Part shown: in pieces, positions 18,736 through 27,578 of the stretch | Position numbering within the stretch: the stretch's first letter is position 1 | Layout: every line of letters starts with the position of its first letter | Program-made: the position numbers and the translations under genes | Assembly (NCBI RefSeq): GCF_002022275.1 | Contig: NZ_MSDF01000014.1 | Location: forward strand, 416,811 to 480,810 | Reading direction: 5' to 3' | DNA from: Pseudomonas fluorescens | Lineage (GTDB): Bacteria > Pseudomonadota > Gammaproteobacteria > Pseudomonadales > Pseudomonadaceae | Length of the DNA stretch: 64,000 nucleotides | The notes under the pieces: generated by a model | Seen by the model: only the letters and a program-made list of their open reading frames with translations | Told to the model about the DNA's origin: nothing | The model's database searches: none

Positions 18736-19635
18736 ATGGAACGGCAACTGGACGCTTACTGCGCTCACCTGCGCAACGAGCGCCAGGTGTCACCCCACAC
18801 ACTGGAAGCCTATCGGCGGGACTTGAACAAGGTCCTGGCGTACTGCGAAAAACATCACATCAGCAGCTGGAAGGCCCTGGATATCCAGAGCCTGCGTGGC
18901 CTGATCGCGCGTTTGCACCAGGCTGGTCAGTCTTCGCGCAGCCTGTCGCGCTTGCTGTCGGCGGTGCGTGGGCTCTATCACTACCTCAATCGCGAAGGCC
19001 TGTGCGACCACGACCCGGCCAATGGCCTATCGCCGCCCAAGGGCGAGCGGCGCCTGCCCAAGACGCTGGATACGGACCGCACCCTTCAACTATTGGATGG
19101 CGCCGTCGAGGACGACTTCCTGGCCCATCGTGACCAGGCGATTCTGGAGTTGTTCTACTCCTCGGGCCTGCGCCTGTCGGAGCTGACCGGCCTTAATCTC
19201 GATCAGCTCGACCTCGCGGACGGCCTGGTGCAAGTGCTCGGCAAGGGCAGCAAAACCCGCGTGCTGCCCGTGGGGCGCAAGGCTCGCGAAGCCTTGCAAC
19301 TGTGGCTGCCACTGCGCCTGTTGACCAACCCGGCGGACGACGCGGTGTTTGTCAGCCAGCAAGGCCGACGCCTCGGTCCACGCGCCATTCAGCTGCGGGT
19401 CAAGGCGGCCGGCGAGCGTGAGCTGGGGCAAAACCTGCACCCGCACATGCTGCGCCACTCCTTCGCCAGCCACCTGCTGGAATCATCACAGGACCTGCGC
19501 GCCGTGCAGGAATTGCTCGGCCACGCCGACATCAAGACCACGCAGATTTACACCCACCTCGACTTCCAGCACCTGGCAACGGTGTACGACAGCGCCCATC
19601 CACGGGCCAAACGCATCAAGGGCGGCGACTCATGA
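18736..19635 (+). CDS. xerC: Tyrosine recombinase XerC
   Basis: A 299-residue tyrosine recombinase that with XerD resolves chromosome dimers at dif. All catalytic residues are in place: R146 (SSGLRLSEL), K170 (GKGSKTR), H237 and R240 (HPHMLRHSF), H263 (LLGHADI) and the nucleophile Y272 (TQIYTHL). The N-terminal SAM-like core-binding domain covers 1-90. The gene was named sss in early Pseudomonas work, where it affects rhizosphere colonisation. Its last codons overlap the next gene by 4 bp. Confidence 0.97.
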   Translation: MERQLDAYCAHLRNERQVSPHTLEAYRRDLNKVLAYCEKHHISSWKALDIQSLRGLIARLHQAGQSSRSLSRLLSAVRGLYHYLNREGLCDHDPANGLSPPKGERRLPKTLDTDRTLQLLDGAVEDDFLAHRDQAILELFYSSGLRLSELTGLNLDQLDLADGLVQVLGKGSKTRVLPVGRKAREALQLWLPLRLLTNPADDAVFVSQQGRRLGPRAIQLRVKAAGERELGQNLHPHMLRHSFASHLLESSQDLRAVQELLGHADIKTTQIYTHLDFQHLATVYDSAHPRAKRIKGGDS

Positions 19636-20333
19636 GTATCAAGCTGATCACCTTCGACCTGGACGACACACTCTGGGACAACGTACCCGTCATCATCGGC
19701 GCCGAAGCGTCGATGCGCGAGTGGCTGGCGGTGAACGCCTCCAAAGTGGGCGACCTGCCGCTGGAGCACTTCGCAAAGCTGCGCCAGACCGTGCTGGAGC
19801 GCCATCCCGAGCTGAAATACCGCATCAGCATTCTGCGCCACCGCGTGCTGATGCACGCGTTTGAAGAGGCGGGTTATCCACAGCCGCAGGCCACTGAAAT
19901 GGCGGACGTGTGCTACGAGGCGTTCATCCACGTGCGGCACCAGCTCACGCCCTTTCCTGAAGCAGAGCCGATGCTTCAAGCCCTACGCGAGCACTTTCTG
20001 CTGGGGGTGATCACCAACGGCAACGCGGACGTACAGCGCGTAGGCCTGGCACATTACTTCCACTTTGCCCTGCGCGCTGAAGACATCGGCATCGCCAAGC
20101 CGGACGCGCGATTGTTTCAGGAAGCGTTGCAGCGTGGCGGTGTGGAGGCGAGCCAGGCGGTGCATATTGGTGATCACCCTGGCGATGACATTGCCGGGGC
20201 GCAACAGGCAGGGCTGCGGGCGGTGTGGTTTAACCCGACGGGCAAGGCCTGGGAGGGCGAGACAGCTCCAGATGCGCAGATTCGCAACCTGACCGAGCTG
20301 CCGCCCTTGCTTCGTAGCTGGAACCAACACTAA
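19632..20333 (+). CDS. HAD-superfamily phosphatase (YigB-like)
   Basis: A 233-residue HAD hydrolase: motif [11 protein letters not shown], motif II around [10 protein letters not shown], and motif [16 protein letters not shown] ... [14 protein letters not shown] helical cap lies between motifs I and II. The position directly after xerC matches E. coli yigB, which dephosphorylates FMN and a riboflavin pathway intermediate, so a similar substrate is plausible. The start overlaps xerC (ATGA). Confidence 0.9.
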   Translation: MSIKLITFDLDDTLWDNVPVIIGAEASMREWLAVNASKVGDLPLEHFAKLRQTVLERHPELKYRISILRHRVLMHAFEEAGYPQPQATEMADVCYEAFIHVRHQLTPFPEAEPMLQALREHFLLGVITNGNADVQRVGLAHYFHFALRAEDIGIAKPDARLFQEALQRGGVEASQAVHIGDHPGDDIAGAQQAGLRAVWFNPTGKAWEGETAPDAQIRNLTELPPLLRSWNQH

Positions 20334-20337
20334 ACCC

Positions 20338-20428
20338 CTGTGGGAGCTGGCTTGCCTGCGATAGCGGTGGGCCAGACATCACAGAGCCAGCTGATAGACC
20401 GCCATCGCAGGCAAGCCAGCTCCCACAG
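20338..20428. repeat. REPIN, near-duplicate of the copy at 23979
   Basis: Arms CTGTGGGAGCTGGCTTGCCT / AGGCAAGCCAGCTCCCACAG. The spacer (GCGGTGGGCCAG ... CTGATAGACCGCC) matches that of the 23979 copy at all but a few bases, which points to recent duplication or gene conversion between the two. Confidence 0.92.
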
Positions 20429-20447
20429 AGGATTTATTCCAGGCATG

Positions 20448-20476
20448 AAAAAGCCCGCAGCGACGGCGGGCTTTTT
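20448..20476. terminator. Bidirectional terminator between HAD gene and sutA
   Basis: Stem aaaaagcccgc / gcgggcttttt with a seven-base loop, placed between convergent genes and therefore usable from both sides. Confidence 0.88.
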
Positions 20477-20496
20477 CTTACAAGCGATAACTGACC

Positions 20497-20829
20497 TCAG
20501 ATAGGTCGGCTGCCGTACTTGTTATCAGGCTTTTTCGGTGGATCAGCCACCACGTTGGCCTCGACTTCCTGCACTCTGCCGCCTTTAGCGAGGAATTCTT
20601 CCATCGCACGGGCCAGCGCATCGCGCTCTTTGTTCTTGGCTTCAACGCTTGGCAGCTCGTCTACCGACACTGCAGCCTTGGCTTTGCCTTTGGCTGCTTT
20701 GGCAGGTGCGTCTTCGCCACCGTCATCGCCCTCGTCAGCAACGTCTTCGACCGCTGCCTCAAGACCTTCTTCGGTATCGTCTTCGTCACCCGATTCGAGT
20801 TCGTCGTTTTCCAGATCATCGTCGCTCAT
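20497..20829 (-). CDS. sutA: SutA, RNA polymerase-binding regulator of slow growth
   Basis: A 110-residue protein with a very acidic, disordered N-terminal half (MSDDDLENDELESGDEDDTE...), an Ala/Lys linker, a central helix (ELPSVEAKNKERDALARAME) and the conserved tail NVVADPPKKPDNKYGSRPI. This layout and tail match P. aeruginosa SutA, which binds RNA polymerase directly and raises transcription of rRNA and other genes during slow growth. The acidic half differs in sequence from P. aeruginosa while the core and tail are conserved. It has its own promoter region (102 bp) and the terminator shared with the HAD gene. Confidence 0.9.
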   Translation of the reverse strand: MSDDDLENDELESGDEDDTEEGLEAAVEDVADEGDDGGEDAPAKAAKGKAKAAVSVDELPSVEAKNKERDALARAMEEFLAKGGRVQEVEANVVADPPKKPDNKYGSRPI

Positions 20830-20931
20830 GTTCTACCTCATGACTTGCGAAAAGCAGATTAGTTATAGCCCAGCTTCACCCTCTGTCGAGGTCGCCGGAA
20901 AAAAATCAACATCCACTGGTTAACCAGTGGC

Positions 20932-21357
20932 TTATGCCTCATCACCATGCAACGTGGCGAGGACTTTACGAGCACCGCCATGATCACGGTGCTCGCCCAG
21001 ATAAACACCTTGCCAGGTCCCCATCGCCAAGCGGCCGGCGTTCACCGGCAAACTCAGCTGGCAGCCCAGGAGACTGGCCTTGAAGTGCGCCGGCAGATCA
21101 TCCGGACCTTCGTCGTCATGTTCGAACCCTGCACGCCCTTGCGGCACCAGCGAGTTGAAAAAACGCTCGAAGTCACGGCGAACCGCCGGGTCGGCATTCT
21201 CGTTGACCGTCAACGAGGCCGAGGTGTGCTGCAGCCACAGATGCAACAGGCCCACACGGCACGCCTTTAATTCAGGCAAGCCGGCGAGCAACTCGTCCGT
21301 CACCAGGTGAAAGCCCCGGGGCTTGGCCCGCAGGGTTATCAGGGTCTGTTGCCACAT
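20932..21357 (-). CDS. YjbQ/UPF0047 family protein
   Basis: A 141-residue protein of the YjbQ (UPF0047) family: [20 protein letters not shown] carries the invariant HTSA and NENxD, and [13 protein letters not shown] the conserved GTWQ and histidine. Members show weak thiamine phosphate synthase activity in vitro and are annotated as secondary thiamine-phosphate synthase; the true role is unclear. It is monocistronic between sutA and amtB, all on the minus strand. Confidence 0.9.
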   Translation of the reverse strand: MWQQTLITLRAKPRGFHLVTDELLAGLPELKACRVGLLHLWLQHTSASLTVNENADPAVRRDFERFFNSLVPQGRAGFEHDDEGPDDLPAHFKASLLGCQLSLPVNAGRLAMGTWQGVYLGEHRDHGGARKVLATLHGDEA

Positions 21358-21533
21358 ACAGTTCTCCGCCCATCGGCGCGCATTCTAGCGCGCTCTGGGA
21401 AAAAACAAAGTGTCGAATACGCCTACATACCTGTAAGACTTTCACACGCTGAAAAGTGCCGTGTGCGCTCCATCACAAACTTTGCGCAAAAACCGGTACA
21501 GCGCCCTATCACTGACAAACGCCAGACAAAAAA

Positions 21534-21553
21534 ATGCCCGGCAAGCCGGGCAT
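21534..21553 (-). terminator. Terminator downstream of glnK-amtB
   Basis: Stem ATGCCCGG / CCGGGCAT with a four-base loop, flanked by an A run on the left and a T run on the right, 16 bp after the amtB stop. Confidence 0.88.
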
Positions 21554-21568
21554 CTTTTTTACGCGTAC

Positions 21569-22909
21569 TTACAAGTTGTAGCCGCGTTCGTTGTGTTGCG
21601 CCAGGTCGAGGCCGACCGCCTCTTCCTCATCGGTAACCCGCAGGCCCATGACCGCATCCAGCACTTTGAGGATGATGAAGGTCACGATGGCCGTGTAGAT
21701 CACGGTGAAGCCGACGCCTTTGCACTGGATCCAGACTTGCGCCGCGATGTCAGTGGTGGTGGCGTTGAAGCCGCCCATCGCCGGTGCAGCGAACACGCCG
21801 GTCAGGATTGCGCCGAGGATACCGCCGATACCGTGCACGCCGAAGGCGTCCAGGGAGTCGTCGTAGCCCAGTTTGCGTTTCAGGGTCGTGGCGCAGAAGA
21901 AGCACACGACGCCAGCCGCCAGGCCGATCACCAGAGCGCCCATCGGGCCCACAGTACCGGCAGCCGGAGTGATTGCTACCAGGCCTGCAACCACACCCGA
22001 GGCGATGCCCAGTGCGCTTGGCTTACCGTGGGTGACCCACTCAGCAAACATCCAGCCCAGCGCCGCAGCAGCGGTAGCGATCTGGGTAACCAGCATCGCC
22101 ATGCCGGCAGTGCCGTTGGCCGCAGCAGCAGAGCCTGCGTTGAAGCCGAACCAGCCAACCCACAGCATGGCGGCGCCGACCAGGGTGTAACCCAGGTTGT
22201 GCGGTGCCATCGGGGTGGTCGGGAAGCCTTTGCGCTTGCCGAGTACCAGGCACGCCACCAGGCCAGCCACACCGGCGTTGATGTGAACCACGGTGCCGCC
22301 TGCGAAGTCCAGCACGCCCCAGTCGCCCAGCAACGAACCCGGACCGCCCCACACCATGTGAGCAATCGGCGCGTAAACCAGGGTGAACCAGATGCCCATG
22401 AAGATCAGCATCGCGGAGAACTTCATACGCTCGGCGAAAGCACCCACGATCAGCGCAGGAGTAATGATGGCAAACGTCATCTGGAAGGTGACAAACACCG
22501 ACTCAGGGAACAACGCCGCCGGGCCGGTGATGCTGGCCGGGGTCACACCCGAGAGAAAGAGTTTGGACAGGCCGCCCACAAACGAGTTGAGGTTGACGAC
22601 GCCTGCTTCCATACCGGTGGTGTCGAACGCCAGGCTATAGCCGTACACGAACCAGAGGATGGAGATCAGGCCGGTGATGGCGAAGCACTGCATCATCACC
22701 GACAGAATGTTTTTGGAGCGAACCATGCCGCCGTAGAACAGCGCCAGGCCCGGAATGGTCATGAACAGTACCAGCGCGGTGGATGTGAGCATCCACGCCG
22801 TGTCGCCGGAATTGAGGACTGGAGCTGGGACTGGGTCCGCCGCCAATGCCAGGGCCGGCATTACGAGGGACAACAGGGCTCCTAGCCCTGCGAATTTACG
22901 CAGAGTCAT
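21569..22909 (-). CDS. amtB: Ammonium transporter AmtB
   Basis: A 446-residue ammonium channel with a cleavable signal peptide (MTLRKFAGLGALLSLVMPAL then ALA/ADP) and eleven membrane helices. The twin pore histidines appear in GGTVVHINAGVAG and DAFGVHGIGGILG. It conducts ammonium and is blocked by unmodified GlnK when nitrogen is plentiful. It is the second gene of glnK-amtB (35-bp gap). Confidence 0.97.
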   Translation of the reverse strand: MTLRKFAGLGALLSLVMPALALAADPVPAPVLNSGDTAWMLTSTALVLFMTIPGLALFYGGMVRSKNILSVMMQCFAITGLISILWFVYGYSLAFDTTGMEAGVVNLNSFVGGLSKLFLSGVTPASITGPAALFPESVFVTFQMTFAIITPALIVGAFAERMKFSAMLIFMGIWFTLVYAPIAHMVWGGPGSLLGDWGVLDFAGGTVVHINAGVAGLVACLVLGKRKGFPTTPMAPHNLGYTLVGAAMLWVGWFGFNAGSAAAANGTAGMAMLVTQIATAAAALGWMFAEWVTHGKPSALGIASGVVAGLVAITPAAGTVGPMGALVIGLAAGVVCFFCATTLKRKLGYDDSLDAFGVHGIGGILGAILTGVFAAPAMGGFNATTTDIAAQVWIQCKGVGFTVIYTAIVTFIILKVLDAVMGLRVTDEEEAVGLDLAQHNERGYNL

Positions 22910-22944
22910 ATTGTTTTCTCCTGGGGCGTTGGGGGTTTGGCGGC

Positions 22945-23454
<510 letters not shown>

Positions 23455-23494
23455 TCACAGCGACTGCATCAGTGCATGGGTCATGATCGTCTAA

Positions 23495-23509
23495 GCAGAA
23501 ACCTTGCCA
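23495..23509 (-). promoter_or_regulatory. Sigma-54 (RpoN) -24/-12 promoter for glnK-amtB
   Basis: On the minus strand the sequence reads TGGCAAGGTTTCTGCT. The invariant GG and GC dinucleotides are exactly 10 bp apart, and it matches the TGGCAC-N5-TTGCT consensus at most positions. It lies about 210 bp upstream of the glnK start, so the leader would be roughly 200 nt. glnK-amtB operons are classic NtrC/RpoN targets. The remainder of 23284-23705 holds this leader and the start region of ubiK; no other gene is seen. Confidence 0.75.
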
Positions 23510-23582
23510 GCTCCGTAAAAATCACTGAAATCAGTCCTTTGCCCACTTATGCCCACCTGCGGGGCTTTCCGGCAACACCAAT

Positions 23583-23601
23583 GCGCACTCAAACAGTGCG
23601 C
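23583..23601. promoter_or_regulatory. NtrC-type enhancer site upstream of glnK
   Basis: The palindrome GCGCACTCAAACAGTGCGC has the GCAC-N7-GTGC spacing of NtrC sites. It lies about 75-105 bp upstream of the sigma-54 promoter on the minus strand, a normal distance for an activator of this class. Confidence 0.65.
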
Positions 23602-23705
23602 GACTGCCCGGTACGCTGCGCGAAAAGCGTGCGTGGCCGGCGCTGAAAAAGACTATAGACGCTGCGTGATACACTGCCGGCCAACAGTTTTCCGGAATAT
23701 TTCCC

Positions 23706-23969
23706 ATGCTCGCGCCCAAAGACCTCCTCGACGCCCTGAGCGGCCACGCCTCTCGCCTGTTCAGCGGCGACACCCCGCTGCCCCGCAACGAAATCGAAAG
23801 CCAGTTCAAGGCGCTGCTGCAAAGCGGCTTCAGCAAACTCGACCTGGTGAGCCGGGAGGAGTTTGATAGCCAGATGGTGGTGTTGGTGCGCACGCGTGCA
23901 CGGTTGGAGAGCCTGGAGGCGAAAGTGGCCGAGCTGGAAGCCAAGTTAACGCCGCCCACTGCTGAATAA
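23706..23969 (+). CDS. ubiK: UbiK, ubiquinone biosynthesis accessory factor (BMFP domain)
   Basis: An 87-residue protein: amphipathic N-terminal part (MLAPKDLLDALSGHASRLFS) and a C-terminal coiled coil (RLESLEAKVAELEAKL) that trimerises in the family. UbiK binds UbiJ and supports aerobic ubiquinone synthesis; earlier names are YqiC and membrane fusogenic protein. The order glnK / ubiK / comM is typical for Pseudomonas. Confidence 0.92.
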   Translation: MLAPKDLLDALSGHASRLFSGDTPLPRNEIESQFKALLQSGFSKLDLVSREEFDSQMVVLVRTRARLESLEAKVAELEAKLTPPTAE

Positions 23970-23978
23970 ACTCGGCCC

Positions 23979-24068
23979 CTGTGGGAGCTGGCTTGCCTGC
24001 GATAGCGGTGGGCCAGATATCACAGGGCTAACTGATAGACCGCCATCGCAGGCAAGCCAGCTCCCACA
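23979..24068. repeat. REPIN, near-duplicate of the copy at 20338
   Basis: Same arms and almost the same spacer as the 20338 copy, differing at only a few bases. It lies between ubiK and comM, immediately after the ubiK stop. Confidence 0.92.
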
Positions 24069-24186
24069 TAAAGCGTTGTGATCCACTCTGGATACGTTCT
24101 GTAAAACCTCCCCCGCCTCACCTTTCCCCACCTCGTCTACCCTTGAAAAAACCCGCAGGAAGCGGCCTCCCTTTCAAGGAACGAGC

Positions 24187-25683
24187 ATGTCCCTCGCCAT
24201 TGTCCACAGCCGCGCCCAAATTGGCGTTGAAGCCCCAGCCGTCACCGTTGAAGTGCACATGGCCAATGGTCTGCCGTCCCTGACATTGGTCGGCCTGCCC
24301 GAAACCGCCGTCAAGGAGAGCAAGGACCGCGTACGCAGCGCCATCCTCAACTCCGCGCTGCAATACCCGGCCCGGCGCATCACCCTCAACCTCGCGCCCG
24401 CCGACCTGCCCAAGGACGGCGGGCGTTTTGATTTGGCGATTGCCCTGGGGATTCTGGCGGCCAGCGTGCAAGTCCCATCATTGATGCTCGACGACGTGGA
24501 GTGCCTGGGCGAGTTGGCGCTGTCCGGCGAAGTGCGCGCGGTCAAAGGCGTGTTGCCGGCAGCGCTGGCGGCACGCAAGGCCGGGCGCACCGTGATAGTG
24601 CCACGGGCGAATGCCGAGGAGGCTTGCCTGGCGTCGGGGTTGAAGGTAATTGCGGTGGATCACCTGCTGCAAGTGGTGGCGCACCTGAATGGGCATGTGC
24701 CGATTGAGCCGTACAAGTCCGACGGTTTGCTGTACCTGAACAAGCCCTACCCGGACTTGAGTGAGGTGCAAGGTCAACTGGCGGCCAAACGCGCGCTGCT
24801 GATTGCCGCAGCCGGCGCGCATAACCTGCTGTTCAGCGGGCCGCCGGGCACCGGCAAGACCTTGCTCGCCAGCCGCCTGCCCGGCCTGCTGCCGCCCTTG
24901 AGCGAGCAGGAAGCCCTGGAAGTGGCAGCGATTCAGTCAGTGGTCAGCCTGGCACCTTTGAGCCATTGGCCACACAGGCCGTTTCGTCAGCCGCATCACT
25001 CCGCCTCAGGGCCGGCCCTAGTGGGCGGCGGGTCGAAGCCGCAACCGGGTGAGATTACTTTGGCCCATCACGGCGTACTGTTTCTGGACGAGCTGCCGGA
25101 ATTCGATCGCAAGGTACTGGAGGTGCTGCGCGAACCTTTGGAGTCGGGGCAAATCGTGATTTCCCGTGCCCGTGACCGAGTCAGTTTCCCGGCACGCTTC
25201 CAGCTTGTCGCGGCGATGAACCCATGCCCTTGCGGCTACCTGGGCGAACCCAGCGGTCGCTGTCGTTGCACACCGGAGCAGATCCAGCGCTACCGCAACA
25301 AACTTTCAGGGCCGTTGCTGGACCGGATCGATTTGCACCTCACCGTCGCCCGGGAAACCACCGCGCTCAATCCAACCCAACAACCCGGTGACAACACGGC
25401 AAAGGCTTCGGCAGAAGTCGCCGAAGCCCGCGAGCGCCAGCAAAAGCGCCAGGGCTGCGCCAACGCTTTCCTTGATCTACCGGGATTACGCACGCACTGC
25501 AAACTGGCGAAGGCTGACGAAGGCTGGCTGGAAAGCGCCTGCGAACGGCTGACCTTATCGCTGCGAGCAGCCCATCGGTTGCTCAAAGTCGCGCGCACCC
25601 TGGCTGACCTTGAACAGGTTGAGAACATCGCCCGGCATCATTTGGCCGAAGCGCTGCAATATCGACCAGCGGCATTGAGCTGA
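24187..25683 (+). CDS. comM: ComM/YifB family Mg-chelatase-like AAA+ ATPase
   Basis: A 498-residue protein: N-terminal Lon-protease-like fold without a catalytic Ser-Lys dyad (1-165), an AAA+ domain with Walker A GPPGTGKT at 218-225 and Walker B LFLDELPEF, the cysteine cluster MNPCPCGYLGEPSGRCRC, and a C-terminal Mg-chelatase domain. ComM relatives are hexameric branch-migration helicases acting in natural transformation; in non-competent species the role is less clear. Full length. Confidence 0.94.
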   Translation: MSLAIVHSRAQIGVEAPAVTVEVHMANGLPSLTLVGLPETAVKESKDRVRSAILNSALQYPARRITLNLAPADLPKDGGRFDLAIALGILAASVQVPSLMLDDVECLGELALSGEVRAVKGVLPAALAARKAGRTVIVPRANAEEACLASGLKVIAVDHLLQVVAHLNGHVPIEPYKSDGLLYLNKPYPDLSEVQGQLAAKRALLIAAAGAHNLLFSGPPGTGKTLLASRLPGLLPPLSEQEALEVAAIQSVVSLAPLSHWPHRPFRQPHHSASGPALVGGGSKPQPGEITLAHHGVLFLDELPEFDRKVLEVLREPLESGQIVISRARDRVSFPARFQLVAAMNPCPCGYLGEPSGRCRCTPEQIQRYRNKLSGPLLDRIDLHLTVARETTALNPTQQPGDNTAKASAEVAEARERQQKRQGCANAFLDLPGLRTHCKLAKADEGWLESACERLTLSLRAAHRLLKVARTLADLEQVENIARHHLAEALQYRPAALS

Positions 25684-25689
25684 CTCCCT

Positions 25690-25931
25690 GTGGCAAGCAG
25701 GTCTGTTGTGGTGAACGGGCCTGCCCTGGCGAGCGGGCTTGTTGTGGCGAGCGGGCTTGCCCGCGTTGGAGTGCGAAGCGCTCCCAATTCGGCCGCTGCG
25801 GTTCAACTGATAGACCGTGTCGTCGGGTTCTGGGGCCGCTGCGCAGCCCAACGCGGGCAAGCCCGCTCGCCACAACAAGCCCATTCACCACAACAAGCCC
25901 GCTCGCCACAAAAACCAGCCCTGCTCACCAC
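25690..25931. repeat. Expanded REPIN: four 18-bp REP units facing four inverted units
   Basis: The left arm holds GTGG(C/T)GAGCGGGCTTG-type units starting at 25690, 25708, 25726 and 25744, exactly 18 bp apart; the last is extended to GTTGG at 25769. The right arm mirrors this with inverted units at 25848-25873, 25874-25891, 25892-25909 and 25910-25931. About 78 bp of non-repeat sequence separates the arms. The unit type (GTGGCGAGCGGGCTTGCC) differs from the GTGGGAGCTGGCTTGCC family elsewhere in the window. It fills the gap between the convergent comM and tetR-type genes. Confidence 0.88.
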
Positions 25932-25956
25932 AGTGGGATTTGGCAGCCGTCGAATG

Positions 25957-26547
25957 TTATGTAGTTGCCGGGGCGGAGAAACCCAACAACAACCGCGCCA
26001 CCTCCATCACCTCATCCAGCGCCGCTTCTGCAGACTCAGTGGACGGTTTAAGCATCAAATCATCGGCATACCCCATCGCCACAGCAAAGATCTGCCGGGC
26101 GGCGCGTTTCGGCGAATCACAGCGGAACACTTCGGCAACCACGCCCCGCTCGATCACCTCAGCGAGCATGCCTTGCCACTGGGCGTTGATCACCAGATAG
26201 GCCTCGGCCATTTGCGGGTCATGCATCGCCTCATCCCAGGCATCCAGCCACAGCGCCCAGCCTGCGTCGGCGGTACTTGGCAGGCAGTCGCGCAAAAATC
26301 CGACCAGCGCTTCCTGCGGCGGCAGGCCCACCAACGGCGCGCGCACTTCATCCAGTTGCTCGTTGGCAAAGCGCACAAAGGCTTCGCGGCGCAACTCATT
26401 CCAGTCGCTGAAATAGTGATAAACGTGACTACGCGACAGCCCGGCATGTTCAGCCAGGTCACGGGTGGACACATCAGCGAAACCCTTGCTGCGAAACAGC
26501 TCCAGGGCGGCGGCGATGATCTGGTCTTTACGGTCGATACGCGACAT
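25957..26547 (-). CDS. TetR/AcrR family transcriptional regulator
   Basis: A 196-residue TetR repressor: HTH at about 8-55 (IIAAALELFRSKGFADVSTR, LAEHAGLSRSHVYHYFSDW), then a helical ligand domain with Trp-rich WALWLDAWDEAM. The frame opens with TTG at 26553, but ATG at 26547 has a correctly placed ribosome site (aaggaa) and a normal N-terminus. It is divergent from an ABC membrane-domain gene, and two TTGAGCG..CGCTCAA palindromes stand between them, strongly suggesting local autoregulation and control of the neighbour. Ligand unknown. Confidence 0.93.
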   Translation of the reverse strand: MSRIDRKDQIIAAALELFRSKGFADVSTRDLAEHAGLSRSHVYHYFSDWNELRREAFVRFANEQLDEVRAPLVGLPPQEALVGFLRDCLPSTADAGWALWLDAWDEAMHDPQMAEAYLVINAQWQGMLAEVIERGVVAEVFRCDSPKRAARQIFAVAMGYADDLMLKPSTESAEAALDEVMEVARLLLGFSAPATT

Positions 26548-26590
26548 GGGCAATTCCTTCAGGCGCCGCTAGATGAGCGGCGCTTGCTTT

Positions 26591-26606
26591 TTGAGCGGTC
26601 GCTCAA
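26591..26606. promoter_or_regulatory. Palindromic operator 1 (TetR-type)
   Basis: TTGAGCGGTCGCTCAA is a perfect 7-2-7 palindrome in the divergent promoter region of the TetR and ABC genes. A TGAGCG half-site occurs further left at about 26574-26579. Confidence 0.78.
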
Positions 26607-26612
26607 GGATAC

Positions 26613-26628
26613 TTGAGCAGTCGCTCAA
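26613..26628. promoter_or_regulatory. Palindromic operator 2 (TetR-type)
   Basis: TTGAGCAGTCGCTCAA differs from operator 1 at one base and starts 22 bp after it, about two helical turns, so both would face the same side of the DNA. It ends 32 bp before the ABC gene start. Confidence 0.78.
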
Positions 26629-26660
26629 TAATAGCGTCTTACACTCCTTTGGTGCACCCC

Positions 26661-27575
26661 ATGTCATCCGTCACACCGCAAATCCTGATCGAAGAAAGCC
26701 AGAAAATTGGCCAGCAATCCGCCAGCCAAACCCTCAAGGCAATCGCCAAGGCCTACCCCGGCAAGCTGTTCTGCACGCTGTCGCTGGTGGCGCTGGAGAA
26801 CGCGCTGCTACTGGCGTATCCGCTGTTTGCAGGGTTCGCGGTGGACTCGATCATTCGTGGCGATGCCGGCAGCGCGCTGTTCTACGCCGCTGTGGTGCTG
26901 GCGTTCTGGGTCGTGGGCGCGGCACGCCGTGCGTTGGACACGCGCACCTTTACGCGCATCTACGCCGACCTCGCGGTGCCGGTGATCCTCAATCAACGCC
27001 TGCAAAACCACAGCACGTCACGGGCCGCAGCACGGGTAGTGCTGGCGCGGGACTTTGTGGATTTCTTCGAAAAACACGTGCCCATCATCGCGACGGCACT
27101 GGTGTCCATCGTCGGTGCGGCGGTGATGTTGCTGGTGATCGAACCGTGGATTGGCCTGGCGTGCCTGACGGCTTTACTGCTGTGCACCACCCTGCTACCA
27201 CGCTTTGCGCGTCGCAATCAGCAGTTGCATGAGCGCTTGAACGACCGTTTGGAGAAGGAAATCGGCCTGGTGGAAAAGGTCGGCGCGCAGACGTTGCAGC
27301 GTCACTATCACGTGCTGTCGCGCCTGCGCATCTGGCTGTCTGACCGCGAGGCCGCCGCCTTCCTGTTTATCGGCACGCTGGCAGCCCTGCTGTTTGTGGT
27401 CGCGATCAGCCAATTGGCCCTGTCGCCAGCGGTGAAGGCTGGCCACATCTACGCGGTGATGACCTACCTGTGGACCTTCGTCAGCAGCCTGGATGAAGCG
27501 CCAGGGATGGTCGATCAACTGGCGCGTCTCAAAGACATCGGCAAGCGCGTTGACCCAGGCCTGGGCGAGCGCTAA
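26661..27575 (+). CDS. Orphan ABC transporter six-transmembrane domain protein (no ATPase domain)
   Basis: A 304-residue protein resembling the exporter-type ABC membrane domain: about six hydrophobic segments (SLVALENALLLAYPLFAGFA, ALFYAAVVLAFWVVGAARRA, IATALVSIVGAAVMLLVIEP, LACLTALLLCTTLLP, AAFLFIGTLAALLFVVAISQ, and a weak last one) with the long helical extensions of the family (RFARRNQQLHERLNDRLEKE). It stops (LKDIGKRVDPGLGER) where a nucleotide-binding domain would begin in a fused half-transporter. No Walker A protein lies nearby. Start ATG at 26661 is preferred over an upstream in-frame codon. Its role is unknown: it may borrow an ATPase or work as a non-ABC membrane protein. Confidence 0.82.
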   Translation: MSSVTPQILIEESQKIGQQSASQTLKAIAKAYPGKLFCTLSLVALENALLLAYPLFAGFAVDSIIRGDAGSALFYAAVVLAFWVVGAARRALDTRTFTRIYADLAVPVILNQRLQNHSTSRAAARVVLARDFVDFFEKHVPIIATALVSIVGAAVMLLVIEPWIGLACLTALLLCTTLLPRFARRNQQLHERLNDRLEKEIGLVEKVGAQTLQRHYHVLSRLRIWLSDREAAAFLFIGTLAALLFVVAISQLALSPAVKAGHIYAVMTYLWTFVSSLDEAPGMVDQLARLKDIGKRVDPGLGER

Positions 27576-27578
27576 ACC

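Noticed and set aside
25690..25931. CRISPR-like appearance of short repeats
   Set aside because: Units are adjacent without unique spacers, come in mirrored orientation and match REP sequences; no cas genes are present.
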